This document shows positions 12,652 to 23,988 of a DNA stretch of 64,000 bases, in pieces; position 1 is the first letter of the stretch, and every line of letters starts with the position of its first letter. Where the stretch lies: the NCBI GenBank assembly GCA_027924645.1, contig BSBN01000829.1:3410001-3474000 (forward strand). The letters are read 5' to 3'. Source of the stretch: Cunninghamia lanceolata. Taxonomy: Eukaryota; Streptophyta; Pinopsida; Cupressales; Cupressaceae. The notes below the pieces were generated by a model. The model ran no database searches. It saw nothing but the letters and a program-made list of their open reading frames with translations, and was not told where the DNA came from. A program made the position numbers and the translations under genes.

Positions 12652-15600
12652 TCAGGCATAGAACTTCTTGAGATGGACACTGTTAAGTGGCTCATCTAGA
12701 GGAATGCCGTTAGGTGTAGCTAAAGTATAAGCTCCTGATCCATATGTTGCGGTGACAATGAAGGGACCTAACCAGTTAGGCTCAAACTTGCCCTTCTTTT
12801 CTTGATCTGCTTGATTTCTCTGATTCTCCTTAAGTACAAGATCACCAACTTGAAACCATCTTTCTTTGATCTTTTTGTTGTAATTACACCAGAGGCAGTT
12901 TTGATAGACATGGAGATGATTAAGTGCAGCAAGGTGCCTCTCATCTAGTAGTTCAAGCTTAGCTAATCTAGAAGTATGATACTCGTCTCCACCGATCAGG
13001 TCCTACATGGATACTCTGAGGGATGGGATCTTGACCTCTATAGGTAGGATGGCTTCAGAGCCAAAGACCAAGGCGTATGGGGTGGCACCAGTTGGTGTTC
13101 TGATACTAGTGCGGTAGGCCCATAGGGAGGGATTGAGTCGCAAGTGCTAATCACGACCAGCGTCATTGACCGTTTTCTTGAGGATCTTGAGAATGCTCTT
13201 ATTGGAAGCCTCAGCTTGGCCGTTACTCTGCGGATAGTAGGGAGTGGAAAAGTGATGTTGGATATTGTATTGTGTGCACAAGGCACGGACATCTTGGTTC
13301 TTGAATGGTCTCCCATTATCAGTGACAATGGCTTGGGGAATACCATACCGGCATATGAGGTAGTTTAGAATAAACTTGGCTATTTGCTTACCAGTGATAT
13401 AGGTCATAGGAATGGCTTCCACCCACTTCGTGAAATACTCAGTGGCGGTAATGATAAACTTGTGGCCATTGGAGGAGGAAGGGTGGATTTGTCCTACGAG
13501 GTCGAGACCCCATTGAGAAAAAGGCCATGGAGTTGTCACAGGTTGTAATTTATGAGCTGGTGCGTGAATTAGATCTCCATGCTGCTGGCATTGTAAACAC
13601 TTCTTAGCAAACTGTGTAGCATCTTGCTCTATTGTAGGCCAGTAATAACCTGTTCTGAGTATCTTCTTAGCAAGATTAGGACCGGTAGAATGTGCACCAT
13701 AGACACCTTCATGTATGTCTCGTAAGGTAGCTTCGGCTTCTTCCACATTAAGACATCGTAAGAGGATACCATCGAGACTCCGATGATATAGTGTATCACC
13801 CAGAATGATGTAACGAGAGGATCGATGGATAAAGGTTTTGCGTTGGGTGGATGATAGGTCAGGGGGAAAGGTTTTGTTCTTGAGATATTCATAGATATCT
13901 TCGTACCATGGGGAATTGGGACCAACAAGTTTGTAGATGATTTCAGTAACAGGAACATCGACGGCTGGTATCAACAATTGCTCGATCAAGAACTCACACT
14001 TCTGTGTATTAGCAGGCATGTCAATCAGTGACCCTACAGAAGCCATAGAATCTACAGCTTTGTTATGCTCTCTTGGAATTTGCTCAAATGTGATGCTAGA
14101 AAAATGTGGTTTATAGGCATCCACTAGTAGCTTGTAGGGGACCAACTTTTCATCCTTTGTTTGGTATTCATCTGTGACTTGGTGAATGACTAGCTATGAG
14201 TCTCCATATACTTGTAATTCTGTGATGTCCCATTGAACTGCTGTATTGAGACCTATAAGGAGTGCTTCATACTCGGCTATGTTATTAGTGCAAGGGAATG
14301 CCAGCCGATATGATTTTGGAATATAGTCATTCTGAGGTGTAACAAATAAGATGCCAGCTCCTGATCCATGCTGTGTGTAAGAACCATCAAAGTATAACTT
14401 CCACATTATGGAGTTAGCAAGAGTGAAGAGATTTTCATCAGGAAAGTCTGCCACCATAGGATGTGTATCTCTCATAGGTGCTTCTGCTAGTTGATCCACG
14501 AGGGCTTGTCCTTTGATTGCTTTATGATCCATGTACTCAATGTCAAACTCACTAAGGATCATGACCCACTTAGCTAGTCTTCCTGTGAGAGCTGCTTTTG
14601 CTAGTAGATACTTCAAGGGATCAATCTTGGCTATCAGATTTGTATGTTGGTTCAGCATGTAATGTCACAACTTTTGGGAGGCGAACACTACTGCTAAACA
14701 AGCCATTTCCATTGGTGAATAATTGAGCTCATATCCCACCAAGGTTGTACTAATGTAATAAATTGCATGCTCCTTTCCTGTGTCATCATTTTGTGCTAGC
14801 AGGGCCCCCAAGGCCGAGTTTGTAGTGGAGATGTACAATATCAAAGGTTTGTCCGCAACTGGTGGAACCAATACAGGAGGTGTAGATAGATACTCTTTAA
14901 GTTGATCAAACGCTGCCTGACACTTGTTGTCCCATCGAAATGTGACATCCTTTCGGAGCAAGTGTTGAAAGGGTTGACATTTATCTGCTAGCTGTGAGAT
15001 GAAACGCCTGATGGACTGCAACCTTCCCTAAAGGCTCCTTAGTGCTTTAAGGTTCTTTGGTGGAGGCATCTCCACTATAGCCTTTACTTTTGTTGGATCG
15101 ACTTTGATGCCTCTACGAGATACAATGTATCCCAACAGCTTCCCTGATGTTACACCGAATACACATTTCTTTGGATTGAGTCTTACTTGGTATTTTTTGA
15201 GCCTGACGAAGATCTGTCCTAGAACCTGTATGTGATCCGCTCTAGAAGATTTAGCCAATATATCATCAACATAGTCTTCCATGATGTGATGAAAGAGGTC
15301 ATGAAATATCACTGTCATTGCTCTCTGATAGGTTGCTCCTGCATTCTTCAGACCAAACGGCATGACACACCAACAATAATTGCCCCAAGGACAAGTAAAG
15401 GTTGTTTTATGTTGGTCTTCTTCAGCTATCCTTATCTGATTGTAACCTGAAAATCTGTCCATGAGAGAAAGCATCTCGTGACCTACTGTCAAGTCCACTA
15501 TAATGTCAATGTTTGGTAGTGGAAAGTCGTCTTTAGGACATGCCTTATTGAGATCTCTGAAATCATTACACATGCGGATCCGCCCATTGGGTTTAGACAC

Positions 15601-16564
15601 AGGTACAATGTTTGAGACCCAATCTAAATAATCAATGGGTCGTATAAACTTGGCATCTAACAGCTTTTGTACTTCCACCTTCACCAAGAGAGCTATCTAT
15701 GGGTGCATCTTTCTCAACTTCTGTTTGACTGGTTTCACTTTGGGATCAACTGTGAGATAATGAACTACCGGCTTAGGGTCTAGCCCTGGCATATCTACAT
15801 AGGTCCATGCAAAGTTGATGGTTCATTGCAAGAAGAAGTTGTTAAGATTTCTGTGCTCTGTTTCAGATAATGATGCCACTAGGAATGTGGTCTTTGGATT
15901 TTGTTCTATGCCCAGATTGATCTCTGTGGAATCTTCCACTAGGAGAGCTGATTTCTCTTAATACTTAGATGGTAGGGGAAGGTCAAATCCTCCATCCTCA
16001 GGTGCCACAGTTGGGTTTTCACCTTTGGATATGTCCTTTGTTTTTACTATTTTGTGATCAGGAGGTGCCACAGTGTGGTTTTCACCTAGAGATCTTTCTT
16101 TATTTGCACTTTTGCGACTAGAGGATTTGGCATTCTCACCAAAATAAGCCGTGGGCTCTAGTTCCATTACAAAACCTACTTTGTGATCGCCCAGAGGGAT
16201 ACCTTCCTGAAGTCCCATGAACTCAGCTAGAGCTTCGTCATTCTGAAATACATCTATAATGGGGGCCCCTTGTTGGTCCCAATTGATAAGTTCAGGGTAG
16301 ACAAGTGTGACATTCTGGGTGCTGGTGATGGAAGTTAAGGAGACAGAGGATAGTGTAAAAATGGATGATTCTGCGAATAGATTGGTCATGTGGAGGGAAG
16401 AGTCATCAGTGATATCCTCTGTAGACGTCGAATCAGTGGGAAAAGTGTCAGCTACCTCGTCGAGGATATACTCGATGTCTGAGGCGCATGGTACCTTCTT
16501 ACCAAATCCTAACCCTTTCTTGTCTAGCTTCTTTGTTACCACAATGGGCTCCATAGTTCCTTGA
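12652..16564 (-). pseudogene. pol: pol of element G: RT, RNase H, archaeal-type RNase H, integrase
   Basis: One reading frame runs from the G-patch downstream to TGA at 12652-12654, broken by stops near 15955, 15810, 15688, 15025 (TAG), 14662 (TGA), 14191 (TAG), 13144 (TAG) and 12999 (TAG). RT (about 15700-15030) has the FRDLNKACPKDDFPLP segment, MPFGLKNAGATYQRAM and the catalytic YVDDIL (about 15250-15270). The RT-linked RNase H (15021-14450) reads LILYISTTNSALGALLAQ, so the first catalytic Asp of the family is missing. An archaeal-type RNase H follows (about 14410-14000) with YFDGS, NNIAEYEAL and VYGDS. Integrase (about 13850-12652) has the zinc-binding HHCC region, WGLDLVG, TDNGRPF and GQAEASNK, i.e. 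an intact D-D-E set. The C-terminus is of the GPFIV type, without chromodomain. The domain order is canonical for Tat. Confidence 0.9.
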
Positions 16565-18300
16565 TTCTATTTCCCAAGGCCACCTTTGCCTTTATAGCCC
16601 ATATTTTTCACTATCCTTAAGTCATTGCCATATTGCTTGACTGGTATTGTGACTGGTTCTTTCTCCTTGTAGAGCCAAGAAGAGATGTCCTCAATAGTTT
16701 CCTCTTCCAGTAACCATCCATGTTGGAATTGGGTTAGGAATGTTGGGGGAGGAATAGCTACTTTTTTGGTTACTTTGGCAATGGGTGGTTGGCCGTAAGA
16801 TTTTGGAGATAGAGGCATCCACCCTACACAACAAGATTCTGAAATATCATAAGTGCCAAAGCCTATATCTCGGATGCGAGCTATGATTTTGGGGAGGGGT
16901 GTAGATTCACTTGTAGAGGCTTGCGTGAGAGTTTCAGGATCAATATAAAGTGGGGATTCAAGGGCTTTTTCATTTTTAGGCACTTGGTTGCAATTCTTAT
17001 AGCTTCCTTGCAAGACACGACATAATTCAAAAGGATTAGGATCTCCTGGGATGGTGATCTCCGTACCATTGTATGGGAATTTTAGAGACTGATGGTACAT
17101 GGAGGGAACAGCTTTCATTGCATGGATCCATGGGCGGCCTAGGATAATGTTGTAAGGCAGCTCAATATCAAGGACTTGACACCTAGTTTCAAGCATAACA
17201 GGGCCCAGTTGTATAGGCAAGTGGATAACACCTTCTGAACGGCATTCTACATCATCATACCCCTTGATTGTAATACTATGATCAGTGTTGACATGATCCT
17301 CAGAGTATCCCAATTGCTTTAGTAACTTTAAAGAACAGATGTTGAGACCAGCACCACCATCTATGAGGATGCGTTTGATTTTGCGCTTATGGATGAGAAC
17401 TTCAATATGAAGGGCATCATTGTGACAAGGATCATGGGAGGGGAGGTCTTTCTCAGAGAAGACCACATTGTATGGCGAAGCAATGTTACCTACTATAGCT
17501 TGGAAATCCGTGACTGCTATGTTGTTAGGAACGGAAGACTCTTGGAGGGCTTTTTCTAGCACCACTCTATGTGCAGGTGATAACCGTAGAAGGTCCAAAA
17601 TAGAGATCTGTGCTGGCATTTTCCCTAAATGTTTGACAAGATTATAATCAGACTGAACTGGAAGCCTAGGTGTAGGAGCATGAATGGTGACATGACCACG
17701 ATGAGTAGTAACAGCACAATCTGTAGATTTGCCTTTGATTGTGAGGGTAGACACTCGACTCTCTTCAAAACGACCTACAATGGAATCAAAGGACGTGGAA
17801 GAATGATTGATACCTTTACCTCTATCCTGAGGAGGAGGTGGACCGTGATGAGGGAATGGTTCCTTGTACATGTTGAGATCCTTGTTCGTGTGTTGAACTG
17901 GTGATTCATTCTCAAAAGTGATTTGATTATCATCGATGAGGTTTTGGATGAGGTGCTTGAGTTTCATGCAAGATGCGGTTCGATGCCCTTTGCTCCTATG
18001 GAACTCACAATATTCATTGTCTCTGTAACGTGTAGTTTTATAAACAGGCTCGCCATATGGGGGAGCATCAGGTAAGGTGATGAGCCCTTTCTGCAAAGCT
18101 TGCTGTAAGACTGATTCGATGGGCACTCCCAAGGGAGTGAATTGACGTCGCGGAGGGTAATCTTGTGGGGCCCGCTCTTGTTGTTGTTGCTGTTGGTTTT
18201 GATAAGGTTGCCTTTGTTGCTGTTGTTGTTGAGGTGGAGTTTGACTTGGTTTGGAGAGTTGCAGTGGTGTTTGCAACATTTGGACATGTTTGGTATCGAC
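16510..18300 (-). pseudogene. Gag C-terminus, protease and G-patch of element G
   Basis: An open stretch of over 600 codons in the same frame as pol. It starts with glutamine-rich low complexity (about 18160-18240). A CHHC zinc knuckle, YCEFHRSKGHRTASC (C-x2-H-x4-H-x4-C), is at about 17970-18012. An aspartic protease has the active-site motif LIDGGAG (about 17343-17365) and ILGRPW downstream. It ends in a G-patch-like segment (MGYKGKGGLGK, then KKGLGFG) at about 16510-16610, split by a TAG at 16567. A G-patch next to the protease is known in some plant gypsy elements and in some retroviruses. The linker 15958-16510 is acidic and Ser/Thr-rich and has no domain I recognise. A one-base frameshift near 18300 separates this part from the upstream gag. 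Confidence 0.85.
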
Positions 18301-20509
18301 CACCCCATCGTTGACCACGTTTTTTATTTTTGTTCCAATATTTGGGTTTATTGTTCGATTGTTGATGAGGAGCGCTATCTTTTGTTTCCTTAAAGATTTT
18401 GACCACACCCTTAGCAATGAGGGCCTTCTCAATATTGATCCCCTTGTATGTGATTTCATCGAAGGTTGTAGCACTAAGAATTTGTAAATGAAAACCTAAC
18501 TCTTGGTTGAGGTTCTGCACAAATATGCTGACAAGCTATTTCTCTGGAATCTTGAAAGGGAATTTGCTAGCCATTTGTCTCCATCGTTGAAGAAAAGAAA
18601 TGAAAGTTTCCCCATTTTTTTGTTTATTGTTGCATAGATCAGTCATGGAGATCTCATGCTCCGCGTTGTAAGAAAAATGGGTGGCAAACTTCTCTGCTAT
18701 CTCGTTGAAAGACTTGATTCCCGTGGGTAAGTGTGAGAACCATTCTATTGCTTGACCTCCAAGACTGCGAGGAAAGAGACGCATAAGATATGTGTCGTTG
18801 TGTGAGACCTCGAAACAAGCAAGATAGAATTCCCTAAGATGGTCTTTTGGGTCACCTTTTCCTTTGTACTTATCAAACTTGGGAATAGTGAAATTTTGAG
18901 GAAAAGGGATCATTGGTAATGACCGATCAAAAGGATAAGGACACACTTCCTCTAAGGAGAAGGTCTTTTTGGTGTGGCCAAACGTAAGATCAGATAGCTG
19001 TTGTTGCACCTTCGCAATCTTTAGCTCCATAGTCGTGGGAGGGGTTGGTAAAATCTCCTGTTGTCCAAGAAGTGGTTGGTGTTGCCCATACGGAACTAGA
19101 TTATAATGTGAGCCATGCACACTGGTGTTATAAGGGTCATAAGATTGATTGGAAACATACGGGTTGTACGATTGGTTTAGATTGGGTTGGAATTGGAGGT
19201 TTTGATTTGGCAAAGGTGGAGGTGGTGCTAGGTAAGAGTGTTGGCTTTGGGATGGTTGAGGAAAAGAATTGGGTGGAGGAAAGCTAAAGTGTGTTTGATT
19301 AGGTTGTGGTTGCGGCACATAGCTTTGGGAAACCTGATGTTGAGCATGTTGAGAGTGGCTAGGCAATGTGTGAAAGAAGTTGAGCGAGGATGAATGTTGT
19401 GGAGGAGGGACATAGGTAGACGTGATTTGCGATGGTTGGGGTTGATTGAGGATGCGAGTAGAAGAATGCTGTGGTTGGGGTTGTTTAAGGACGAGAGTAG
19501 AAGAATGTTGTGGTTGAGGTTGCATGACTCTAATTGGTTGAGAGACATGAAGGTGTGATGATATAGGGGGTGGCATTTGTTGAGACCCTTGGTGCATGGC
19601 TACATAACTATTCCCCAGATTGTAGTTTGGTGGGAAACCTTCGCGTGATGGGGTAACCAAGATTCCACTTACGATTGGGGTGGACACTTTAGGAGGTGGT
19701 TGCACATTTGCTTGAGCTAAGGTGGCTTGCTTAACTAACTCTGCTTGACGTTGGAGAGTTTCTTGTTGGTTTTTATAGATCTCCATAGGAGTCAAAAGCA
19801 GTGATATGGGTCTCTCCTCTGTTGGATTTTGAAAAAGGGGATTCTGATACTGCGAGCCTTGTGTAGGTAAGGGCGTAGTCACCGTGGACATGGTTTGCAC
19901 TGCTTGTATGGTATCTTGGGCATTGTTGTTCTCCTTAAGAGTGGATAAATCAAAATCTTGAGGTAACCTGGCACCTTGCTCTGCAAGCAAGTGAAAGAAA
20001 CGGTCTTGGTTCTCACTAAGGATTTTGTCAAAAGCTGCCACAACTCTAGGCTCTCGTATGATTTCATCTAGATCTTGCCCATCTACTTGAGAGGATTGAC
20101 CTATTTCAAAGTGTCGTTCTTCTTGAGATGGGACTAAATCTATAGTATAACCTTGAGGGACAAAATCCGGAGGCAAGCCCGTGGTGTATTGAGGTGTTCT
20201 TACCGAAGGGACCCTACCCTCTTGAGGTGGGTTTTGCTCAATAGTATATCCTTGTGGCACAAAATCCGGAGGCAAGCCAGTGGTATATTGAGGTGTTCTT
20301 ACCGAAGGGACCCTACCCTCTTGAGGATTGATTGGTTCATCAATGTGCGGCATGTTTGGAGAGCTGATTGGTCTTGCCGCGGGGGTACTAGGAGTAACCT
20401 TGGGAGTAATGTTGAGACGACCTGATTGTGGTGTGCGAGGGGGTGACTTGCGCTTCTTAGGGGCAACTTGCTTGGACTTCATAGTTTGCTGCAGCCTAGT
20501 GGTTACCAT
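18300..20509 (-). pseudogene. gag: gag of element G, N-terminal and core domains
   Basis: I choose the ATG at 20509 (protein begins MVTTRLQQTMKSKQ); the longer open frame upstream starts only at a GTG. The first 500 residues are Pro, Gln and Ser rich and contain a perfect-frame tandem duplication of 33 codons (99 bp; copies end near 20227 and 20326). The gag core lies at about 18950-18540 (FDKYKGKGDPKDHL, LFPRSLGGQAIEWF, FATHF), as in other Tat gags, and forms the capsid. A TAG at about 18536 and a frameshift near 18300 break it before the zinc knuckle. Gag would assemble the cytoplasmic particle in which the RNA is copied. Confidence 0.85.
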
Positions 20510-20592
20510 GGGATACACTAGGACAAAAGGTAATGTTGGGTTTTTGTGAGATGCTTTTAAGAAAATGGACAAACTCTGATGCACAAAGTACT

Positions 20593-20855
20593 AGACCAAA
20601 GGCGCTATACTGTTTGACCAAAGGTGCGGGACTGTGCTACCAAAAGCGTGCTACTGTGGACCAGAGGTGACATACTGAGCTACCAATAGCGAGTTACTGC
20701 TATGCCAAAGGCGAGCTACAGTGACCAAAAGTGAGCTACTGTTATACCAAGGGCGCTGAAGTAGAGTTTTGCCAGAGGCGGGTTACTGCTGTACCAAAGG
20801 CAATCTACTGTACTACCAAAGGTGAGCTGCTGTAATACCAGGGGCGCTGAAGTAG
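20593..20855. repeat. Minisatellite array 1 in the leader of G
   Basis: About ten copies of a unit near 25 bp of the form (T)ACCAAAGGCGAGCTACTG. Copies vary in GCG and in GAGCTAC, and two carry the variant GGGCGCTGAAGTAG. Confidence 0.7.
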
Positions 20856-22066
20856 TGTCTGATGTTTTTCAAAGGAAAAATCTTGGTAGATTGTTTCTGT
20901 TTCTGATTGGATTGGTTTGGCAAGAGAAAACACAGCAAACAAGTGGTCAAAAACAAGGGACTAACACAACAGATAGTGTATGTTCAAGGCTTCAAACAAG
21001 CCCAATGTTTCCACAGGTCTAAGACAATTGCAATCGATAACAAGCACTTTTTATCCCTAGAGACAAGGTTTCATTGCAGTAGATCAGCTCACAGCTTAAT
21101 ACTCCATCGATAAAAATATCATTCCATAAAGGTGTCAGATATTTAGTATCTTTGCGAGAGACGATAGGTAGGGATATCTCACCCTCCCCTTGGAAAGCTC
21201 AAGTAGGTCACAAGAGCTTTGTGTCCAAGGGAATACTATCTCTTCTCAAGGGAGCCAATGGTGAGTATCTTAAGGGTTTAAATTGATTTCCCTTGCACTG
21301 ATGATTACCGCAATGTTCAGAGGTAGGTCGGGTAGTCTCTATTTAGAATGGTTCTTAGTGACTTTGAGGGACCAACGCCTTATGAGCAATGCGACAAGCT
21401 ACTAAAAGCTTTAACCAATCCTACTAAGAGTTTCAAACACTTCGCTCAATGTGAAAATCGTTTCCACAAAGAGCTAGTACACCTCTTTTCAGTTTGGCAC
21501 CACAAGGTAAGGCTGACGTCGGTTAGGACTTGGCTTTCGCCTTATCCCTTTTATATAGCGGTTCAAAGGAAAACTCTGCTTGGGGTCGTCCCTTTTGGAT
21601 GAAGCGCAATCCAAAAGTAGGCCCTTCTAAAGGAAGTACAAAAAAGTAAGAGCAAACACGTCAAACAAAGGTTCAATTGTCTCGTTATAAGAAAAATAAG
21701 GTGCAACTAAACTAGGCACACACACGTTTGTAGTTGTAAATTATCCCTTATGAAATGAAGTGTTTGGCATTCATGTCCATTGTCCTTTAGAAAATTGAGA
21801 TGTTTGTGCATACATGTCCATTGTCCCTTAAGAAAAGCAGTATGTGCCTAAGACTTAGATTGCAAGAAAAGATTTGTTCAATTATCCTTTTAAGCATGCA
21901 ATGTGTTTCTAAGACTTAGTGAGATAAATCAAAGAGGTCTTCAATGCTCGTCCTGCATGAACATGTTAAGAAAACACCTATTTGCTCTGTGTGAGTAATA
22001 AGAAGCTACAACAAGTGAGTTAGTTCCACCAAAAATTCACAAGTTAGCAAAAAACAAATCAACTTT

Positions 22067-22320
22067 GACCAAAAGCGCTACACAATCTTACCAGAAGCGA
22101 CTTACTATTTTCCAAGAGCGCTGTATCACAGACCAAAAGCATTGCAGAATATTACCAGAAGCGCTGCAAAATAACTAGATGCGCTGCATTGTGTTTTCGA
22201 AGGCGCTATGAAGTAGACCAGAAGCGATGCAGATCATTACCAGGCGCGCCGACAAATAACCGGAAGCGTGGAGCTGTGTTACCAAAAGCATGATAAAATA
22301 TAACCAAAAGTGCTGCGCTG
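22067..22320. repeat. Minisatellite array 2 in the leader of G
   Basis: About ten copies of a unit near 25 bp with ACCAGAAGCGCTGCA and an A/T-rich remainder. It is the same family as arrays 1 and 3 (22621-22790). Confidence 0.7.
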
Positions 22321-22620
22321 TCTCAGATCACAAAAAGGTTAACTTTTGTCAAAATAATCAGATCTAAAGTAAAATTCCATGATTGATTAACTGCTCTGAG
22401 AAGTGGTAGCTGAGAGATCTGTGTTCTGCAATCTAGGAAACTCAGAAGCTGTAACAACACCAAAGATTGAGACAAAAATTGAAGGTACTCCTAAATAAAT
22501 CAGCTTAGGATGTCCAAAAAGTAGGTTTGTCAGATAAATACAACAGCTTGTCAGACAAATTAATAAGATAGATAGCGTGAAAGTCCTACAAGACACTGAA
22601 CAAAGTCAAAAACCTAATTT

Positions 22621-22790
22621 AGCCAAAAGCGCTGTAGAATACTGCCGGAAGCGTCGTTCTGTTATGCCAAAAGCGCTGCGCTACGCTGCCAGAAGTGCCG
22701 CAGTGCCCCCAAGAGCGCCTAACTGTGCCTCCAGAAGCGCTCAAAGGTCCTACCAGAAGCGCTGTGCAGTGTCGTTTGCGCTGTGCCGTA
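22621..22790. repeat. Minisatellite array 3 in the leader of G
   Basis: About seven copies of a unit near 25 bp with GCCAAAAGCGCTG or CCAGAAGCGCT, ending about 50 bp from the primer-binding site. Confidence 0.7.
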
Positions 22791-22838
22791 CTGTGACTTT
22801 AAAAAAAACAATTTCTCAAAGAAACAAAGGGATTAGTG

Positions 22839-22857
22839 GGTCCCACCGGGCGTGCCA
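22839..22857 (-). other. Primer-binding site of element G
   Basis: Minus-strand TGGCACGCCCGGTGGGACC starts three bases inside the 5' LTR edge, where a tRNA 3' end would pair to prime minus-strand DNA. It has the expected TGG start. I did not identify the tRNA. Confidence 0.7.
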
Positions 22858-23187
22858 GAATGTGTATGAGGAAAAATTGATTAAATCTAAACTAATAAAA
22901 TCAAAGAACCCAATAACATAAAAAAATGAATTTAAATAAAAGTCATGACAAATAATCAATGAAATAGAGACTTTTACCGAAATCTGTATTGTTTCCTTTG
23001 GATTGAATGTGGATTGCTCAATGAAGTTGCGAAGCCATAGCTGCAACAAGCAAGTAGTGTGCTCAAGAGATCAATGTCAAAAGATCGTGGAAGTGCTCAA
23101 TCGACGCGTTTTGTATGCTCAAAGCTCTGTTAAGTATGCCTGAGAATACGATCGAAGAGAGAGGCTCAATGAAGGAGACGAGGGGGG

Positions 23188-23195
23188 TTTATATA
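23188..23195 (-). promoter_or_regulatory. TATA box of the element G promoter
   Basis: Minus-strand TATATAAA followed by CCCCCCTC, in the middle of the 5' LTR and downstream of the palindrome array. The same site is at 9649-9656 in the 3' LTR. Confidence 0.6.
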
Positions 23196-23485
23196 GATTT
23201 CAAGGAAGATCGATCAACGGTCCAGATAATTCAGAAGAATCAACGGAGGAGATAAGTTGAGGAATGTGCAACGAACAAGAAGAAGACATGTGTCTTTCTT
23301 TCTTTTGCATGAGAGGAGTTATCAAGAATAGAAGAATGAGTTAAAGCAATTAACAGAATGTAATGATCAGTTAAGTGATTTAAAACAAGAAGAAGAGATT
23401 TGCATGAGAAAAGAAGATATTTTGCTTTATTAAATATAGAAAACTTGAGTTATATTAGAGATAACTCAAATTTAGAAGAAAAAGC

Positions 23486-23913
23486 AATTTAAATAAATAA
23501 TTGATTTATTTAAATTTAGAGGAGATATTATGGAAGAAATAATTAAATAATTGGTATTATTTAATTTAAAAGATTTGAAAGCAAATTAAATAAATAAATT
23601 TATTTAATTGTTGTGCATGATTTTGGAAGAATGATTTTGATTTAATGAAATAATATAAATTATTTAATTGGAGATAAGATAGAATTTGTGATGAATTAAT
23701 TAAATAATTGGATTTATTTAATTAATGTAGACTTGTAATTTTGGAAAGAGGATGAAGATCAAATTAAATAATTAAAATTATTTAATTGTGGAAGAATATA
23801 GAGGAATTTAATTTAATTAATTAAATAAAGAGAATTTACTTAATTAATGTTGAATTTAGGAGATTTAGAAGAATTCGGTGAAATTAATTAAATAATTAGA
23901 TTATTTAATTAAT
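23486..23913. repeat. Array of AT-rich palindromes in the U3 of G (5' LTR copy)
   Basis: Same eight palindromes as in the other LTR, with a few point changes that weaken single arms (for example near 23643 and 23839). It lies upstream of the TATA box in the direction of transcription. Confidence 0.85.
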
Positions 23914-23988
23914 GTTTGAAATGAAGGTGATTAGACAGATGGCAAAAAGCAAGTGGTGCGGCGACTTGGTCATTTTAGGGTGTCTACA

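Larger units (their letters stand above)
20585..22860 (-). other. Long 5' leader of element G with minisatellite arrays
   Basis: Between the 5' LTR and gag lie 2.3 kb without a coding region. Three arrays of a degenerate unit of about 25 bp, with the plus-strand core ACCARAAGCGCTG, occur at about 20593-20855, 22067-22320 and 22621-22790. The part between 20860 and 22060 shows no further repeat or domain. Confidence 0.75.
9323..23988 (-). mobile_element. G: nearly complete Tat-like Ty3/gypsy retrotransposon
   Basis: Two near-identical LTRs (9323-10449 and 22861-23988) flank a 12.4-kb internal region read on the minus strand. From 5' to 3' it has a primer site (22839-22857), a long repeat-rich leader, gag, protease with G-patch, RT, RNase H, archaeal-type RNase H, integrase, a 2.2-kb 3' untranslated part and a polypurine tract (10450-10465). 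The aRNH after the RT-linked RNase H and the lack of a chromodomain place it with the Tat group. The LTRs differ at roughly 20 positions by eye, so this is the youngest element here, yet gag-pol has one frameshift and about nine stops. The flanking pentamers do not match (GATAA left, AACTA right). Confidence 0.9.
22861..23988 (-). repeat. 5' LTR of element G
   Basis: Second copy of the 1.13-kb LTR, bordered on its left by the primer-binding site and on its right by gag sequence of H1. It carries the promoter that would drive G on the minus strand. Confidence 0.92.

Noticed and set aside
19045..19287. Plus-strand ORFs opposite G gag and pol (such as 13144-13368, 17629-17904 and 19045-19287)
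   Set aside because: Antisense shadows of the real gag-pol frame, with no recognisable product.
22577..22921. 114-codon ORF rich in Arg, Ala and Ser
   Set aside because: It is a translation of the 25-bp minisatellite in the leader of G and runs into the LTR.
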